A stretch of 64,000 nucleotides of DNA from Proteles cristata cristata (taxonomy: Eukaryota; Chordata; Mammalia; Carnivora; Hyaenidae), in contig JAESUZ010000482.1 in the NCBI GenBank assembly GCA_017311185.1, forward strand, positions 248,001-312,000, read 5' to 3'. This document shows, piece after piece, positions 21,847 through 34,385 of this stretch; position 1 is the stretch's first letter; every line of letters begins with the position of its first letter. Both the position numbers and the translations under genes were made by a program. The notes beneath the pieces are model-generated. The model was not told where the DNA came from and did no database searches. It worked only from the letters and a program-made list of their open reading frames with translations.

Positions 21847-23239
21847 TTTTTGGAATGTTTTGCCCTTCTGATATGTATGCAGTGCTATATTATTTCACTC
21901 TTAATTTGCATTCACGTTAGTAAAAGATTTGAGAATCTTTTCATGTGTTTACTGCCTATAGACATTTCATTTTTTTGGTGAGGTGCTTGTTTCATATATT
22001 TACTTACTAGTTTCTACTGGGTTGTCCTTTTATTATTCACTTGTATTTTTCAAATATTCTGGACAGTAATCCTTTGTTAGCTATATGCTTTACAAATAGT
22101 TTCACCCAGTTAGTGGCTTTATTTTTCCTTTTTCTAATGTTTTGATAAATTATGGTACTTAACAATAAAAGAGTTAAATTTATGCATAATTAGTTTTATG
22201 CTCAGATCTTTTGGTATTTTAAAAAATACCCTCCCCTACACAAAGGTCAGAAAGATTCTTGTTTATTTCTTCTCAAAGTTTTAACATTTTGCATTTAACA
22301 TTTGAATCTTCAAAGCTTCTGGCATCGATTTTTTGTGAATTGTGCATTTTAAGGATGTATCCGATTGTTTTAAATTTTCTACATGGGTAATCAATTGTTC
22401 TCAGTACAATTTAACAGAGAGTCCTATTCCACAGTGATAAGCAAGACCACACTGTCATATAATCAAGATTCTATATATGCATTCACATTTGTTGGGTCTC
22501 TTTTCTAATTCATTTGTCAAGTGGTTTTAACTCATTCCTCTACCACACAGTCTTAATTATAAAAGCTGTAAGGATGTTTCCATATCTGCAAGGGAAAGCT
22601 CACTTCAGACTAAGGTATCTGATCGTTAAATTTAAAAACTGACTTCTCATATTATAGTCTTTGTATTTTATATAACGAAATCATACAGTATATATTGTTT
22701 TGTGCTTCTTTTGCTCATTATTATGTTCAGGAGATTTATACACACTATCGATAGAAATATAGCTCATTTATTTTCATAGTTGTCATAGCAAGATGGTATT
22801 CTATTTTATGAGGATATCATATTTTTTCTCTTTTTACTATGAAACAGACATTTGAGTTGCTGGCAGTGTTTTCTTTAGATTTGATTTTTGAAAATTCTTG
22901 ACATAATCACAAAAGGTATGTTAAAACTTTTTACTAAGTATATAATGGTGAATGTACCATTTTCCCCAGGTAATCGTGTCAACTTTCTGCTCTATCAATT
23001 GTCATATTCATGCAAGTTCAGAATTATGTTATCTTATTGGTAATCTGCTGTTTTTAAACTTTGTGTGATAACCCTCTTTATTTCTAATAGTGTTTTTTGA
23101 CTTAGTCTGTTGGGTCAGGATGCTAACATAATGACCCCAGGATTCTCTTTCCTTTAGCCATTATTCACTTGGTTTACTCTTCTCTCACATTCCACCTTCT
23201 GCACCCTATGCTTTTGGCATGTCTATTATAAGGACCACA

Positions 23240-23416
23240 AGCGGCACTTGGTTGGCTCAGTTGGTTGGGAGTCTCAACTCCTGATTTCAGCTCAGGATGT
23301 GGGATCCAGTCCTACATCAGGCTCCATGCTGAGTGTGGAGCCTGCTTAAGCTTCTCTCTTTCTTTCCCATTGCCCCTCTTTCCCACTCATACTCTCTCTC
23401 TAAAAAAAAAAAAAAT
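23240..23416 (+). mobile_element. Old CanSINE with dog-like body
   Basis: Head gcggcacttggttggctcag, then ctgatttcagctcaggatg, a shortened B region and catgctgagtgtggagcctgc, closer to the general carnivore SINE than to felid-specific copies. Ends in a 14-A tail. Confidence 0.85.
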
Positions 23417-23469
23417 TGAGGAAAGGAACACAAAACTGTTTGTCCTTTTTCTCTTTTGTTTTTTTTAAA

Positions 23470-23696
23470 GCATTATTTTTAATTTTTTTTAATTTTATTT
23501 ATTTCTAGGAGAGAGAGAGAGAGACAATGTGAGCAGGGGAGGGTCAGAGAGAGAGGGAGTCACAGACTGAAACAGGCTCCTGGCTCTGAGCTGGTAGTCA
23601 GCACAGAGCCGGATGCGGGGCTCGAACCCACGAACCGCAAGATCATGACCTAAGTGAAAGTCGGACGCTTACCCAACTAAGCCACCCAGGTGCCCC
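23470..23696 (-). mobile_element. Young-type carnivore SINE
   Basis: T-rich tail, ctaggagagagagag, gtcacagactgaaacaggc, a diagnostic cagtcagcacagagcc and reversed head aagccacccaggtgcccc. A possible duplication ttctctttt occurs on both sides but the boundary is blurred by T-rich sequence. Confidence 0.94.
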
Positions 23697-23918
23697 ATTC
23701 TCTTTTAATCCAGTATGATAATCTGTTTTTAACTGGAAAATAAAGTCCATTTATAGTCATGTAATATATATACTGGGGCTTCTGTTATCTTTTAAGTTCT
23801 ATTTGTCAAGCTTTTAAAATTCGGTTTTTTTCTTCTTTTTCAATTTTGAGTTGAGGGTTTTGTTCTTATTGCATTTTTTGTCTTCATTATTTTGCTAATT
23901 ATATTTCTATTCTTTTAT

Positions 23919-24185
23919 GTTCAGCCTTGAACTTTTTTTTTTTTACAAATAGTTTACTGTCAAATTAGTTTCCACATAACACCCAGTGCTCATTGCCACG
24001 AGTGCCCTCCTCCATGCCCATCCCCCCTCCCCTCTACATCCATCAGTTCTCAGTTTTTGTCAGCATTCAAGAGTCTCTCATGGTTTGCCTCTCTCCCTTT
24101 CCCCGACCATTTCCCCCCTTCTTCTCCCCTCTGTTCCTCCGTCAAGTTCCTCCTAATCCTCCTATACGTTCAGCCTTGAACTTTT
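23919..24185 (-). mobile_element. 5'-truncated young L1 (~231 bp) with 18-bp duplication
   Basis: The insert (23937-24167) is only the 3' UTR of the young L1 lineage: poly(T), tagtttactgtcaaattagt, then the reversed 3' UTR. The perfect duplication gttcagccttgaactttt at 23919-23936 and 24168-24185 shows that it is one L1-type insertion. Confidence 0.96.
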
Positions 24186-24830
24186 ATTATGCATATTTAA
24201 CTAAACAACGGCTAAGTTAAACAAGACATCAACCCTAAACAAACAATATAAAGACCTTGATACATGTTAACTCTGAATACATCCTTCCAGTTTTAAAAGC
24301 TGGGTTTTTTTTTCCAGTATTGTAATTCTGTTGTTATTAGTTTATATTGATTTTTAATGATTTTATATTTGCTTTTATCTTTTCCTTTGCTTAGACTGTC
24401 CTGTGATATTACTTCTTCCTAAAGAATATTCTTTAGAAGTACCTTTAGAAAGTCATTGTTAGTTAAGTTATCATAGGTTTTTATTAATATTCAAAAGTCT
24501 TCATTTCATCCTACAGAGAGTTTTCTGAGTACACAGTTCTAGGCTGTTACTCGTTTTCTCTAAGCTTTCTTTCTGGTTTTGGCTTTGCTATTCAGTAGAC
24601 TGCTATCAATCTAGTTGTCTTCCTTTGGTGGGCAATCTTTCCTATTTTGTGGGGAAGATACTTTTTATAAATGTTTGTCTTTGATATGATGCAAGTTCTC
24701 CACAATGTGGCTGGAGGACATTTTATTTATTGTGCTAGGATTCATCCTGTGTTCTGTATTGATGGATTCATGTTTCCCATCATTCTTAGAAAATTCACAT
24801 CTTGGTTAGAATCCCAGAAGAAATATAGAG

Positions 24831-25532
24831 AGAAGAATCAAGGAAGGCAAAAGGATGAAGGTAGCTACAGTCTGTGCATTTTCACAGCTGAACAGCACTC
24901 TACTTTTTGAGCGTATTATCACATTTTTATTCTAGTAGTTGTAACTTTTTATTTATTTACAAAAATTTCCAGTCTATTCCTAATGGCCTCTTGTCGTGTG
25001 CAAAAGTTTTCCTTTAAAAAAAAGTCATTTCAAACATAATGTACATTATGTGTCTTACAATTCGTGTATCAGTAGTTTGGGGAATCTTAATGTGTGTTGG
25101 TTGATTCTGCTGACCTTGACTCATTGTGGTTTTTCTTCCCTTTCCTTTGGTGATACTTGATTGTAAGATTGTGGCTTGATCTTCATGTGGGAGTACTGCC
25201 TACATTAAGACACTTTCTCCTATACAGGAGCTGGTTCTGTTGCTGCTAATAGCCAACGGTCATCACCCACCTGGATACACATTTTCCCTCTTTAAGTCTC
25301 AGCTAAGTTTGAAGTCCCGCCTTTAGTTTTCCTACCTTGCTTCTGGACCAAAGCTCACTGTACCCATAGAGAAAGTGTCACAATAGTCATCTATACTGAG
25401 CAATGCTCCCTTGCCTAGCGTTCTTCCACATCCAGTTCATATATCTAACCTACTTTTGGGTTAGAGGACTTCTTGGATTACTCTCCTGACTCCTTTAAGC
25501 CCATTACTGTGTGTTCTATCTCAAATTCAAAT
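24831..25532. other. No recognised feature
   Basis: Unique-looking or highly decayed sequence; a faint L1- or L2-like resemblance is too weak to call. Confidence 0.4.
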
Positions 25533-25784
25533 GCTCTGCAGTCCTGGGGCTCCTGAGTGGCTCAGTCAGTTAAGTGTCCAACTTCAGCTCAGGTCATGAT
25601 CTCACAGTCCCTGAGTTCGAACCCCACATCGGGCTCTGTGCTGATGGCTCAGAGCCTGGAGCCCGCTTCAGATACTGTGTCTCCCTCTGTCTCTGCCCTC
25701 CCCCCACCTCTGGCTCGCTCTCTCACTCTCGCTCTCTCAAAAATAAATAAACATTAAAAAAGTGTTTTTAAGGCTCTGCAGTCC
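25533..25784 (+). mobile_element. Carnivore tRNA-Lys SINE with 12-bp duplication
   Basis: Body starts at ggggctcctgagtggctcag; gttcgaaccccacatcgggc and ctgatggctcagagcctgg follow. The duplication gctctgcagtcc is at 25533-25544 and 25773-25784. CT-rich segment and caaaaataaataaacatt tail are typical. Confidence 0.95.
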
Positions 25785-26963
25785 CTTGGAGCACTTAGTC
25801 TGCAATCATGCTAGAGTCACTGAGTTTATTTTTTACATCAGGATATGACAGATACACATGGTGGTAAATTAAAGAAAGAGAAAACCTATGATGATGACAG
25901 TTTCTCACTCCTTACCTCTCCCCGACAGTAGCACTTCCCCAAAACAACTGATTGTGTTTCTGCTCAAAGGATTAATGATGGTAACCTTCATATCTTAAAA
26001 TAATATGTATATACTTCTATTTTCTTGTCTATCAAAGATGTGGATTCAGTTCACTAATTTCCTCTTTCTATGTCCTCCTCCTAATTTTTGACATGCATAT
26101 TACTGAACTTAATTCTTTTATTAATTACAGTTGTAACATTCAACCATATATTCAGCCCCTTTTTCTACTAACTTCCATCAGTATCTCTTGAGCTCTGACC
26201 ACCATACTGTGAGGATATTAATTGGCACATTGACACTTTGTTCCACGTGTGCCAACACCCTCCACTCATGTCTTCGCTAAAGTGATTTACATACTTGCTT
26301 TGATATTACCAAGTTGTTCAAATTTAAATTGTTTACCACTAATGTAGAAATTTCAAGTATTTTTAATAGGGTGATTATGAAACCTCAAAAATCAAGAAGT
26401 AGAATTTTCAGTTTTAGGGCAATGTAAACACATTCAGAGCAGGCCAAGTTATATATTGAGATCACATTTCCTTCACCTTGACCTCAACGCTGCAATCATT
26501 GAGCCACATAAAGGGAAATGGTTCAAACAGTCTATGTACATAAACATTGTCTTCTTACACTACTGTAACTGCTGAACATCATAGCATAATTTAGTTTGTT
26601 TATAGTTAGATCATGACTTTCTATACAGTTTTCTTTTTTTCTCCTGTAGTTTGAAATGGCCTTGATTTCTTGCATGATTTAGTTTGGTCATCCCTCCCTT
26701 TTTCCCCAAGTGCTCAATCATAGATTCTATTCTATTACTGCCTCCATCCCCCATTCGAGTACTTGGAAACTCTCCTCTCTGTACTAAAGTCTAGAGTCTC
26801 TATCTACTAAATCCAGACTGGAATAGTTGCTCTCCAGGCCCACAAAACTGCTGTCATGTTGAGATGTTGCTTCAGCAGTCTCTTGAGTTGATCCACCTTA
26901 AGGAGTTTTCAAATATTCCTCCAACTTGGTGTAGATTATACAAAACACTTTTGGCCAAGTGCA
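25785..26963. other. No recognised feature
   Basis: About 1.2 kb of AT-rich, unique-looking DNA, with no long open frame and no repeat that I recognise. Confidence 0.45.
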
Positions 26964-27068
26964 TCCTCAAGTAACTTCTTGTTTTTATTTTAATAGTTTA
27001 TTGTCAAGTTGGTTTCCATATAACACCCAGTGCTCATCCTTACAAGTGCCCTCCTCAAGTAACTTCTT
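26964..27068 (-). mobile_element. Ultra-short L1 insertion (71 bp) with 17-bp duplication
   Basis: Only the last ~70 bases of the young L1 3' UTR are present (26981-27051): tail-derived gtttttattttaat, agtttattgtcaagttgg, then ttccatataacacccagtg and cctt-acaagtgccc. The perfect duplication tcctcaagtaacttctt is at 26964-26980 and 27052-27068. Confidence 0.95.
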
Positions 27069-28339
27069 AGAAAAGGCATGTGTGCAATAAAACTTATAAA
27101 TCTTTGCATGCTTTTATTCTTTCCTCACATTTGATTTTTTTCTCAGTAGAGGAAGACAGGCTATAACTTTGAAGGAAACTGTTCCATCATCACCTAGTAT
27201 ATATGTAGAACAGGAATATTAATGCTATTCTGGTGATTTATATTTGTAAGTATTCTTTTAAGTCTGTCCCATTGGGTTATGTTCATGAAGATATTTTTTA
27301 AAATCTCTCATTTTGAAAAATGTGATCCCCTCTCCCATTTTCTTCTTTATTCCTTTTAGATAACTTTATTTTCTTATTTTAGAAAGAAATCTAGATGGAC
27401 ATCAGGCAAATACACATTTCCTAGTTTATCACCTCAAATCTCCATTGCTTATTTTCAATATATTACGTTGTTGTACTGTATTTACTTTGTCAGGTACTGA
27501 AAATTCTTTTTGAAACAAACCGGGATAAACCATGTAAAGCTTCTAAAAGTTGAGGGGCAGATTAGCTGTTCCCCTAATTCAGAAGAATACATTTTAAATT
27601 CCATAATCATGGCAAATATTGGAGTATTGATTCCCTGGGCTAGTTAAGAACAGATGCAGAACCATGGGGACTCAGAAAGTCTAACAGCTCAAAAGCTCAA
27701 AATCCAGAGGGATGGATGGGAACAAACAACTCCAAGCAATGAAAAATCTTAAAAGCACCAAGGCAACTGTAATGATGGGAAACACTGTTGCAAAGATGCA
27801 ATGATGGAATAATTTTTGGTAAATATAGTTACGAATTATTTTGCCGAAGGCTGCTCTTGGACTCACAGTCAGAACCTGTCTTGCCTGAGGCAAACAGATC
27901 ATTAGCAATGGCCAGAGATGCTTGGAGAAGGGAAAATTTGCAAAAAAGTAACAAGCCCTATTAAAAGTTTCTGATTTATGAAATACAACTTACGTGCTAT
28001 GGGATATCTAATAAGTTCTCACAGTGATACACCTCACTCCATTCTATAGCATATCTGAGGTTACCATACATGGCATTGAAAGAATTCTTAAAACTTGAAA
28101 GTTGGCTTCTTTTACTTCCTTACCTTTGGCACCCTGGTAGGACTCCACAGAGAGCTGCCATCTTACTTTCTCACAGGCAGGTGTACTCCGTGATCACTTG
28201 CATAGTCGAAGTAACTATCAAGGACTTTGAACAGGGCCACCAATCACTCCCTTTCTGTTTGTTTCAGGTGAGGAAGACCTCTTGCCTACCCAGGTGACAG
28301 GTAGATCTGGGGGAACAAAAAGAATGAGTGGTCTTAGCC
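27069..28339. other. No recognised feature
   Basis: Unique-looking sequence. Short frames at 27.7-28.3 kb show no domain. The 28.13-28.30 kb part is more GC-rich but has no clear exon. Confidence 0.45.
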
Positions 28340-28420
28340 TTCTTTATTTTACCAAATATCTTTTGAGTACCTGATAAGGTTCAGGCTTCGTGCAAGGCAC
28401 TGGGGATCAGATGGTAAAGA
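28340..28420 (-). mobile_element. L2-like relic fragment
   Basis: ccaaatatcttttgagtacc, then gcaaggcactggggatcag matches the start of a reversed L2 3' end. Short and diverged. Confidence 0.55.
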
Positions 28421-28774
28421 CATGGGTCAGTCATGAGACCTCGCCGCTTGCACACATGTAGTGGCTTTGCCTCTTATACACACACACCCCAAAACGATGA
28501 AACCTTGATTTAAACAACCACATAGCATCCATCTTTCTAAGACCTGATGCCTATAAGGCCAGAATAGACCTTCCTGCATTCCTTCTAGCAGAATCAATAA
28601 AGGCACCCTTCCATTTGGGTTATCTTTGAGAGTTTCTGGGAAACTAAGAGCCTTTGCAAAAGATAGACCTTACTGCTCTACGGCCGCAGTCGGGAAGGCA
28701 GGCAGGGACAGAGGAAGGAAAAGAAGAGAGCAAAGAAAGAACTGCATACACTAAAACTCACAGATACAGCAGAC

Positions 28775-29400
28775 TCAAATTCATTCATTCATTCAGCAAA
28801 TATCTGTTGGAATCTCATTTTATATCAGGCACTGTTCTAAACATGTGGATTCAGAAGTGAACAAAAGACAAAATCTCTGCCTTCATGGAGTGTGCACTCT
28901 ACCTGGGGAGAGGTAGAAAATATTAAGATACATAGGTAAAATATTTGGTTTGGGTTTAAGGAAACAAAGAAAGAAAAAGAGACAGGAAATGTCAAAAAGA
29001 GAGAGGTGCAATTTTGTGTATGTATTCAGGAAAATCATCAATGAAAAAATGGTATTTTAGTTAAGAATGGAAGGGAAGGAGGCAGTGTGTGGAAGTCATA
29101 CGAGTAGCTGGGAGTAAAACATTCTAGGTAATGGAATGGAACAAGTGCAAAGGCTCGGAGGCAGGGGCGTGCCTGCCATTTTCAAGGGATACTGAGCCAG
29201 CATAACTACACGAGAATGACAGATGGTGAGAGAAATAGCTGACTGAGTCACAGAGGTAATGGAAAGCTAGACAATGTAGGTCCTTTTATACACATTTACT
29301 CTGAGAGAAGCAGAAGCTATGGGATTTGAGGAGTGCCGTGATCTCATTGAGGTTTTAAAGGATTATTCTGTAAGGGTGGCAAGACTGATGCAAATGAATA
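28775..29400 (-). mobile_element. L2 relic
   Basis: Starts with attcattcattcagcaaat, then ggcactgttctaaacatgtgg, gccttcatggagtgtgcactct, aacaagtgcaaaggctcggagg, and ends near ggattattctgtaagggtgg. This order is that of a reversed L2 3' region, about 600 bp. Confidence 0.78.
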
Positions 29401-30969
29401 TGCTAAAAGCCCCTGACAAGAAAAACAACAAAAAGGAAAAAGATATTTCATCATCAAACACAATGTCCTTTGTGCTTGCTCTAGAGAACTGTAAAATTCT
29501 GATATAAGACACAAAGCTCTGATGGCCAGAGGACGCTATCCTGGATTCCTAAGAGACATAAAAATTAATGATCAATGAACTCAAAATGGCTGGAATCTGG
29601 GCCCATGGATAGCCTTTCCCAAGAGGCCACATCATCAGATACCTCAGACTTAATTTGCTCCACCAGTATGTGATGAGGCACAACTTTAATAGGGTGTGAC
29701 AACTGACAAGAGAATTAAATTGATGCAAATTAAAACTTTAACAGTAACATTATATGGAGCTTAAAATCCTTTGCACTTTTGACACCGAACTTAGACTAGC
29801 TGCTAAAAACCACTAGAATAAAGGATCCTTACAGAACTACTAGCCAAGGACAATCCCCTGTGTTCATTAAAAGATACAGAAATTCTTACTGTTGGTTAGA
29901 GACAGAGTTGGTGAGCTGAGGACAGAAGCGTTTCTGTGTCTCGTTAATCAAAGCACTGGAACATTTGAGAATTAGGATTCATTACTAGGGAAGAGAGCAA
30001 TTCTGGATGAATGAGGAAGAGAGTACAGGGATAGAAGATGGGGAAAAGAGCATCTAGCAACTACGAGCACACCTTCCAATGGTTTAGCATCAAAACATTC
30101 CATGATACATACATATCCATTTAAAAAGGATGTGTGTATGTGTGTCTAATTTCTACATCCAATTCATCGTCATTTAAGTCTGAGATCTTAATTGTTCTAT
30201 CATTAGATAGAGACTTGAAGGCCATCTATAAATAATGTAGCTCCAGGGAGTTGTCTGAGCTGTTGAGAAAAGCAGGGAGGAAAAGTTAAAAATGAAAATG
30301 ATACATACAGACCGAGTTATGGTCACATGACATCATGGTACACTACATAAGCAATGATTCTATAGTAATTCAAACACAAACATGTAGTGGAAAAGATTAT
30401 TTATCACCGTATGGGGCAGTATAAGTACGCAGAATTCCAAATTACTTCCTCCATCTCAGTAGTTACAATCACATTGTTGAGTATTTTAAGACTTAGTATA
30501 GTATTTTAAGACTATCGTATATCGTACTGGTATATATGTAATGCAACACTTCACCAGTTACGAATGTTGTAACTAGTTACAGAATTTAGTTAAATAAAAA
30601 AACTTAAATAAAAAGTCATTTTCATTGTATCATAATGTATTTGAGCCATTTTCTTCTTTATCAAGAAAATAGTATTGGTTCTATTTTAAAATTTAGAACA
30701 CTCAGGTACATTTTCAAAACCTTCATCACCTGTCCAGCCATTTTATCCTCTTTATCCTTTCTGACCATCATCACCTCTACTACACATGCAGCCTGCTCCT
30801 ATACACACCTTTTGAGCCAAACAAAAGCCAAACGTTTGCCTGCTATGACAAAACCAGAGATTTGTAGTGTTCCTCCATATTCAAGATGTTTGCACAGCTT
30901 CATTCCTGCATCTGAGCCTTTACTCAGTGAGGCAGAGGCTACATGTTTCTCCCCTCTTTCACCTTGTCT
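29401..30969. other. Mostly unique DNA
   Basis: No repeat family recognised apart from a short duplication at 30481. Open frames are short and without domains. Confidence 0.45.
30481..30513. repeat. Short tandem duplication, 20-bp period
   Basis: gtattttaagact occurs at 30481-30493 and again at 30501-30513. Confidence 0.9.
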
Positions 30970-32250
30970 CTACATACAAAGATGCTCAACATTATTAGGC
31001 ATTAGGGGAAAGCAAGACACAACCATAATGTCACACCATTACAGCGCTAATAGAAAGCCAAAATCAAAACAAAATAAACCTGACAATGGCAAGTCCTGAC
31101 AAAGATGGATGTGGAGCAACTAGAACTGTCTAGATGCAGAGCAATGAGAATTCTCCTACTTTGCCGAAAGGAAGACAAAATGGGACAACCGCTTTAGAAA
31201 ACAGTTTGGCACCTTCTTTTTATTTTTATTTCTATTTTATTTAAGTATTTTTAAAACATTTTTAATAGTTTATTGTCAAGTTGGTTTCCATAGAACACCC
31301 AGTGCTCATCCCCACAAGTGCCCTCCTCTATGCCCATCACCTCCCTTCCCCTCCGCCATCCCCCATCTGCCCTCAGTTTGTTCTCAGCATTTAAGAGTCT
31401 CTCATGGTTTGCCTCCCTCCCTCTCCCCAACTATTTTTTCCCTTCTTCTCCCCCATGTTCCTCTGTTAAGTTTCTCCTAGTCCTCCTATATGTGCAAACA
31501 TATGGTAGCTGTCCTTCTCTGCTGACTTATTTGGCTCAGCATAACACCCTCAAGTTCCATCCATGTTGCTACACATGCCCAGATTTCATTCTTTCTCCTT
31601 GCCATGTAGTATTCCATTGTATAGATAAACCACATCTTCTTGATCCATTCGTCCGTTGATGGACATTTAGGCTCTTTCCATGTTTTGGCTATTGTTGGCA
31701 CCTTCTTATGAAGTTAAATATACATTCACTATATGGCCCAGCGATCCCACTCTTAAGCATTTAATCAGAAAAAGAAAACGTGTCTACCCCAATATTTGTA
31801 CATAAATGTTTACATAAGTTTTATTCATAAATGCAAAATATAGGAAACCACTCAAATGTATATCAATTAGTGACAGAGAATTCGTCCAATGGAATAGTAC
31901 TCAGCAATAAAAAGGAATGAATTACTGGGACACACAACAATAGGAGTATATCTTAAACATTCCAAGTCAAAATCCAAAAGGTTATGTAAGTATGATTCCA
32001 TGTACATGACATTTTGGTAAAGCTAGAGCTGTAATGACAGAAATCAGATCAGTGGTTGCCTTAGGCTGTAGGTGGAAGGAGGCAACTGAGTACAAAAGAA
32101 GAGAACTTGTATGGAGTGATGGAACTACTCCAACCTGGATTCAGTGGTGCTTACACAACTGGATATGCCTGTCCAAACTCAGAGAACTATATATCTAAAA
32201 AGGCGGTGTTTTACTGTATGCAATTATGCCTCAATAGACCTAACTTTAAA
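30970..32250 (+). mobile_element. Old L1 (L1M-type) ORF2 end and 3' UTR
   Basis: Forward L1 text: agatgctcaacattattagg, aaaatgggacaaccgctttag, atggcccagcgatcccactc, ccaatggaatagtactcagc, gtatgattccatgtacatgac and gatcagtggttgccttagg. It is disabled by stops in all frames and split at 31219-31694 by a younger reverse L1. Confidence 0.85.
31206..31707 (-). mobile_element. 5'-truncated young L1 (~476 bp) with 13-bp duplication
   Basis: The duplication ttggcaccttctt is at 31206-31218 and 31695-31707. The insert reads from T-rich tail through the young 3' UTR to the last ~70 codons of ORF2 (a frame on the minus strand at 31486-31701 covers the cell of the conserved [18 protein letters not shown] motif). 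It landed inside an older forward L1. Confidence 0.95.
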
Positions 32251-33664
32251 AAGATGATATTGTTGAGGAAAATTCTATCTGTTCCTAAACCTTTACGAAT
32301 TTCCTCTAAAGTTTTACACCTTCATGAGTCTCTTTCTTGAGTACCTCATCGGTGCATGGTTTCATTCAATATCTAGGCTTCAGTGATCAGGCATAATTTT
32401 CCTCCATTAATTTTCCTTTCATGCTAGAACCCTGCACCCCTTTTTGAAATTTCTTTCCAGGAGTGAACTTAGGAATTTACATATTTACTTCTCTGCTGAG
32501 TTCTAAATTCAGAGCTTACTGAGTATCTGCCCTCCCAGTCTATATCTGAGCATTAAATTCAACGGCTTGGGTCTTAAAACTCCCTAGCTCTCATATATCT
32601 TGGCCTTGCTGAAGGATTGCATTCTTTAACCATGCCCCCAAATAATACAGTGCTTTTAGCATTTCAGTTATTGAAATATGTGGGTTGGAGAGGTTTTAAA
32701 ACACACCCTGCTAATATTTAAAATTCCACTTTATATTTAATAATCCAAGTTCAATGATATTGTTGGCTACTGGAAAATTACAAGCAAAACTGAGGACCCC
32801 AGATCTGGCAATTCTCCCCTCACTGATAAAGTCTAAAGGACATTTATAGGCAGACAGGTTGACAATGTGTCACATCTCCTTTTAAACAGAGCACCGTTAA
32901 CAAGGGCATTTCTACAAAAATAAAGGAGACAATCTCATAGTGGTGGGCTGAAAGTACCCGCATTCCACCCGTGTTACAGTTCAGGATTAAAAAACCTTGG
33001 CAATGACATCACCCCCTTGCAAACCCGAACCTCATTTACCACGTGGTTAGAGTGACAAAGCAGAAAGGACGGAATCTGTGGTTCATTTGCTCTGTCAACA
33101 GATCTGGGTCCTTATGTAAAGTCTGCAAAATTAAAAGCACAATTAAAGTAGATGTTTAAAGAGTAATGGTGCATACCATATCTCTGAGATGTGCCATAAA
33201 ACCAAGGCCCTTGGGAAAGTTGAGCTGTTAAGTAAGAAGTATTGATTTAAATTGCGTAACAATAACAAGAGTATGCATTACTTTTGTCTCAAACATTGTT
33301 TTTAAATAAAAAGTCACAACGACCTGCCATTAAGTACATTCATTCCAAAAATGTAAATATTAAGTATAAGCAATATCTAGACCATAACCATGAATGAAAT
33401 ATATCTTTCAGAAAGCAAACATTTCCAAAAACGTCATGACATATTTTTTAAAAGCTGTGATTTTGCTTATAATTTAATAAATGTCTTTGCTACTTCTGAG
33501 ATTCCTATAAAGAATTATCAATGACTCTAAGACTTTTTCTCAAAATTAAACGTGCCATAACAAAGCAAATACTACATTTTTATTGAGGAAGTACTTAATC
33601 CACATGCCATAATTAGAAAAGAAGGAGAAGCAAAAAAATAATTTCTCATTCCACATTTGGTCAT
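32251..33664. other. No recognised feature
   Basis: About 1.4 kb of AT-rich, unique-looking DNA without a convincing open frame or known repeat. Confidence 0.45.
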
Positions 33665-33795
33665 TTTTGTTTCACTCATGAATTCTACAAATATCTATTG
33701 AGTGCTTCCTATATGACAGACAGTGTTTTAGGTACTGTAGACTGGGCAGCAAAGACAATATACAAAACTTCTAGTCCTCCTGGAATTTACAGCAA
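33665..33795 (-). mobile_element. L2 relic fragment
   Basis: tttcactcatgaattctac, aaatatctattgagtgcttc, acagtgttttaggtactgtag and tcctggaatttacagcaac follow the reversed L2 3' end. Confidence 0.75.
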
Positions 33796-33914
33796 CCTTT
33801 GAAATTTTGCTGTATAATCTTCAAAAATTTATATACATATAAAACACACATACATACACAGACAAAAGCAAAGTATCATTCTAAAGATATTTGTAACTTG
33901 CTTCCTAACATTAG

Positions 33915-34385
33915 ATAACACTGTAATCTTTTAAAATATTTTTTTTTTGTTGTGGCAAAGATACAACGTGAGATCTGCCCTCAGAAGAGATTTTTAAGTG
34001 CACAACACAGTACTAACTGTGGTACTCTATCGTGCCACGGGCCTCCAGAGTTTATTCATCTTGCATCACGAAAGCTTTATATACATTGATTAGCAACTTC
34101 TCTCCCTACCACTACATATGCATCAATACCCTTATTTTCAATGACTTCATTATATATCATTGTATGGGCTTTTTGAAATTATTTAACAATTCCTTTTTGT
34201 TGGATATTTAGGCTGTTTCCTTCTTTTTCACTGTAAATAGTGTTTTGGTAGTAGGTAAGCGTGGCTGTCACAGCATATGTTATAATCATATACATATATT
34301 TACACACATCCAATTCTATATCATTATAAATTCCTAGAAGGGGACATTTTGTTCCATAGGTATTAACAATTTTAAGGGTTGCATG
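33915..34385 (-). mobile_element. Old L1 (L1M-type) 3' end
   Basis: Landmarks: aacgtgagatctgccctcag, ttttaagtgcacaacacagta, gtttattcatcttgcatcac, then ttggatatttaggctgtttcc and tataaattcctagaaggggac. A 125-codon minus-strand frame crossing it (34179-34556) is chance. Confidence 0.75.

Larger units (their letters stand above)
21375..24830 (-). mobile_element. Old L1 (L1M-type), reverse, broken by younger insertions
   Basis: Read on the minus strand, the segments carry ORF2 and upstream L1 text: on the + strand ttttcatgtgtttactgcc, ctggacagtaatcctttgttagc, agtttcacccagttagtggc, later gagttttctgagtacacagttctagg and ttggctttgctattcagtag. Four younger insertions interrupt it at 21.6, 23.2, 23.5 and 23.9 kb. 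It is highly diverged and may be more than one fragment. Confidence 0.65.
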
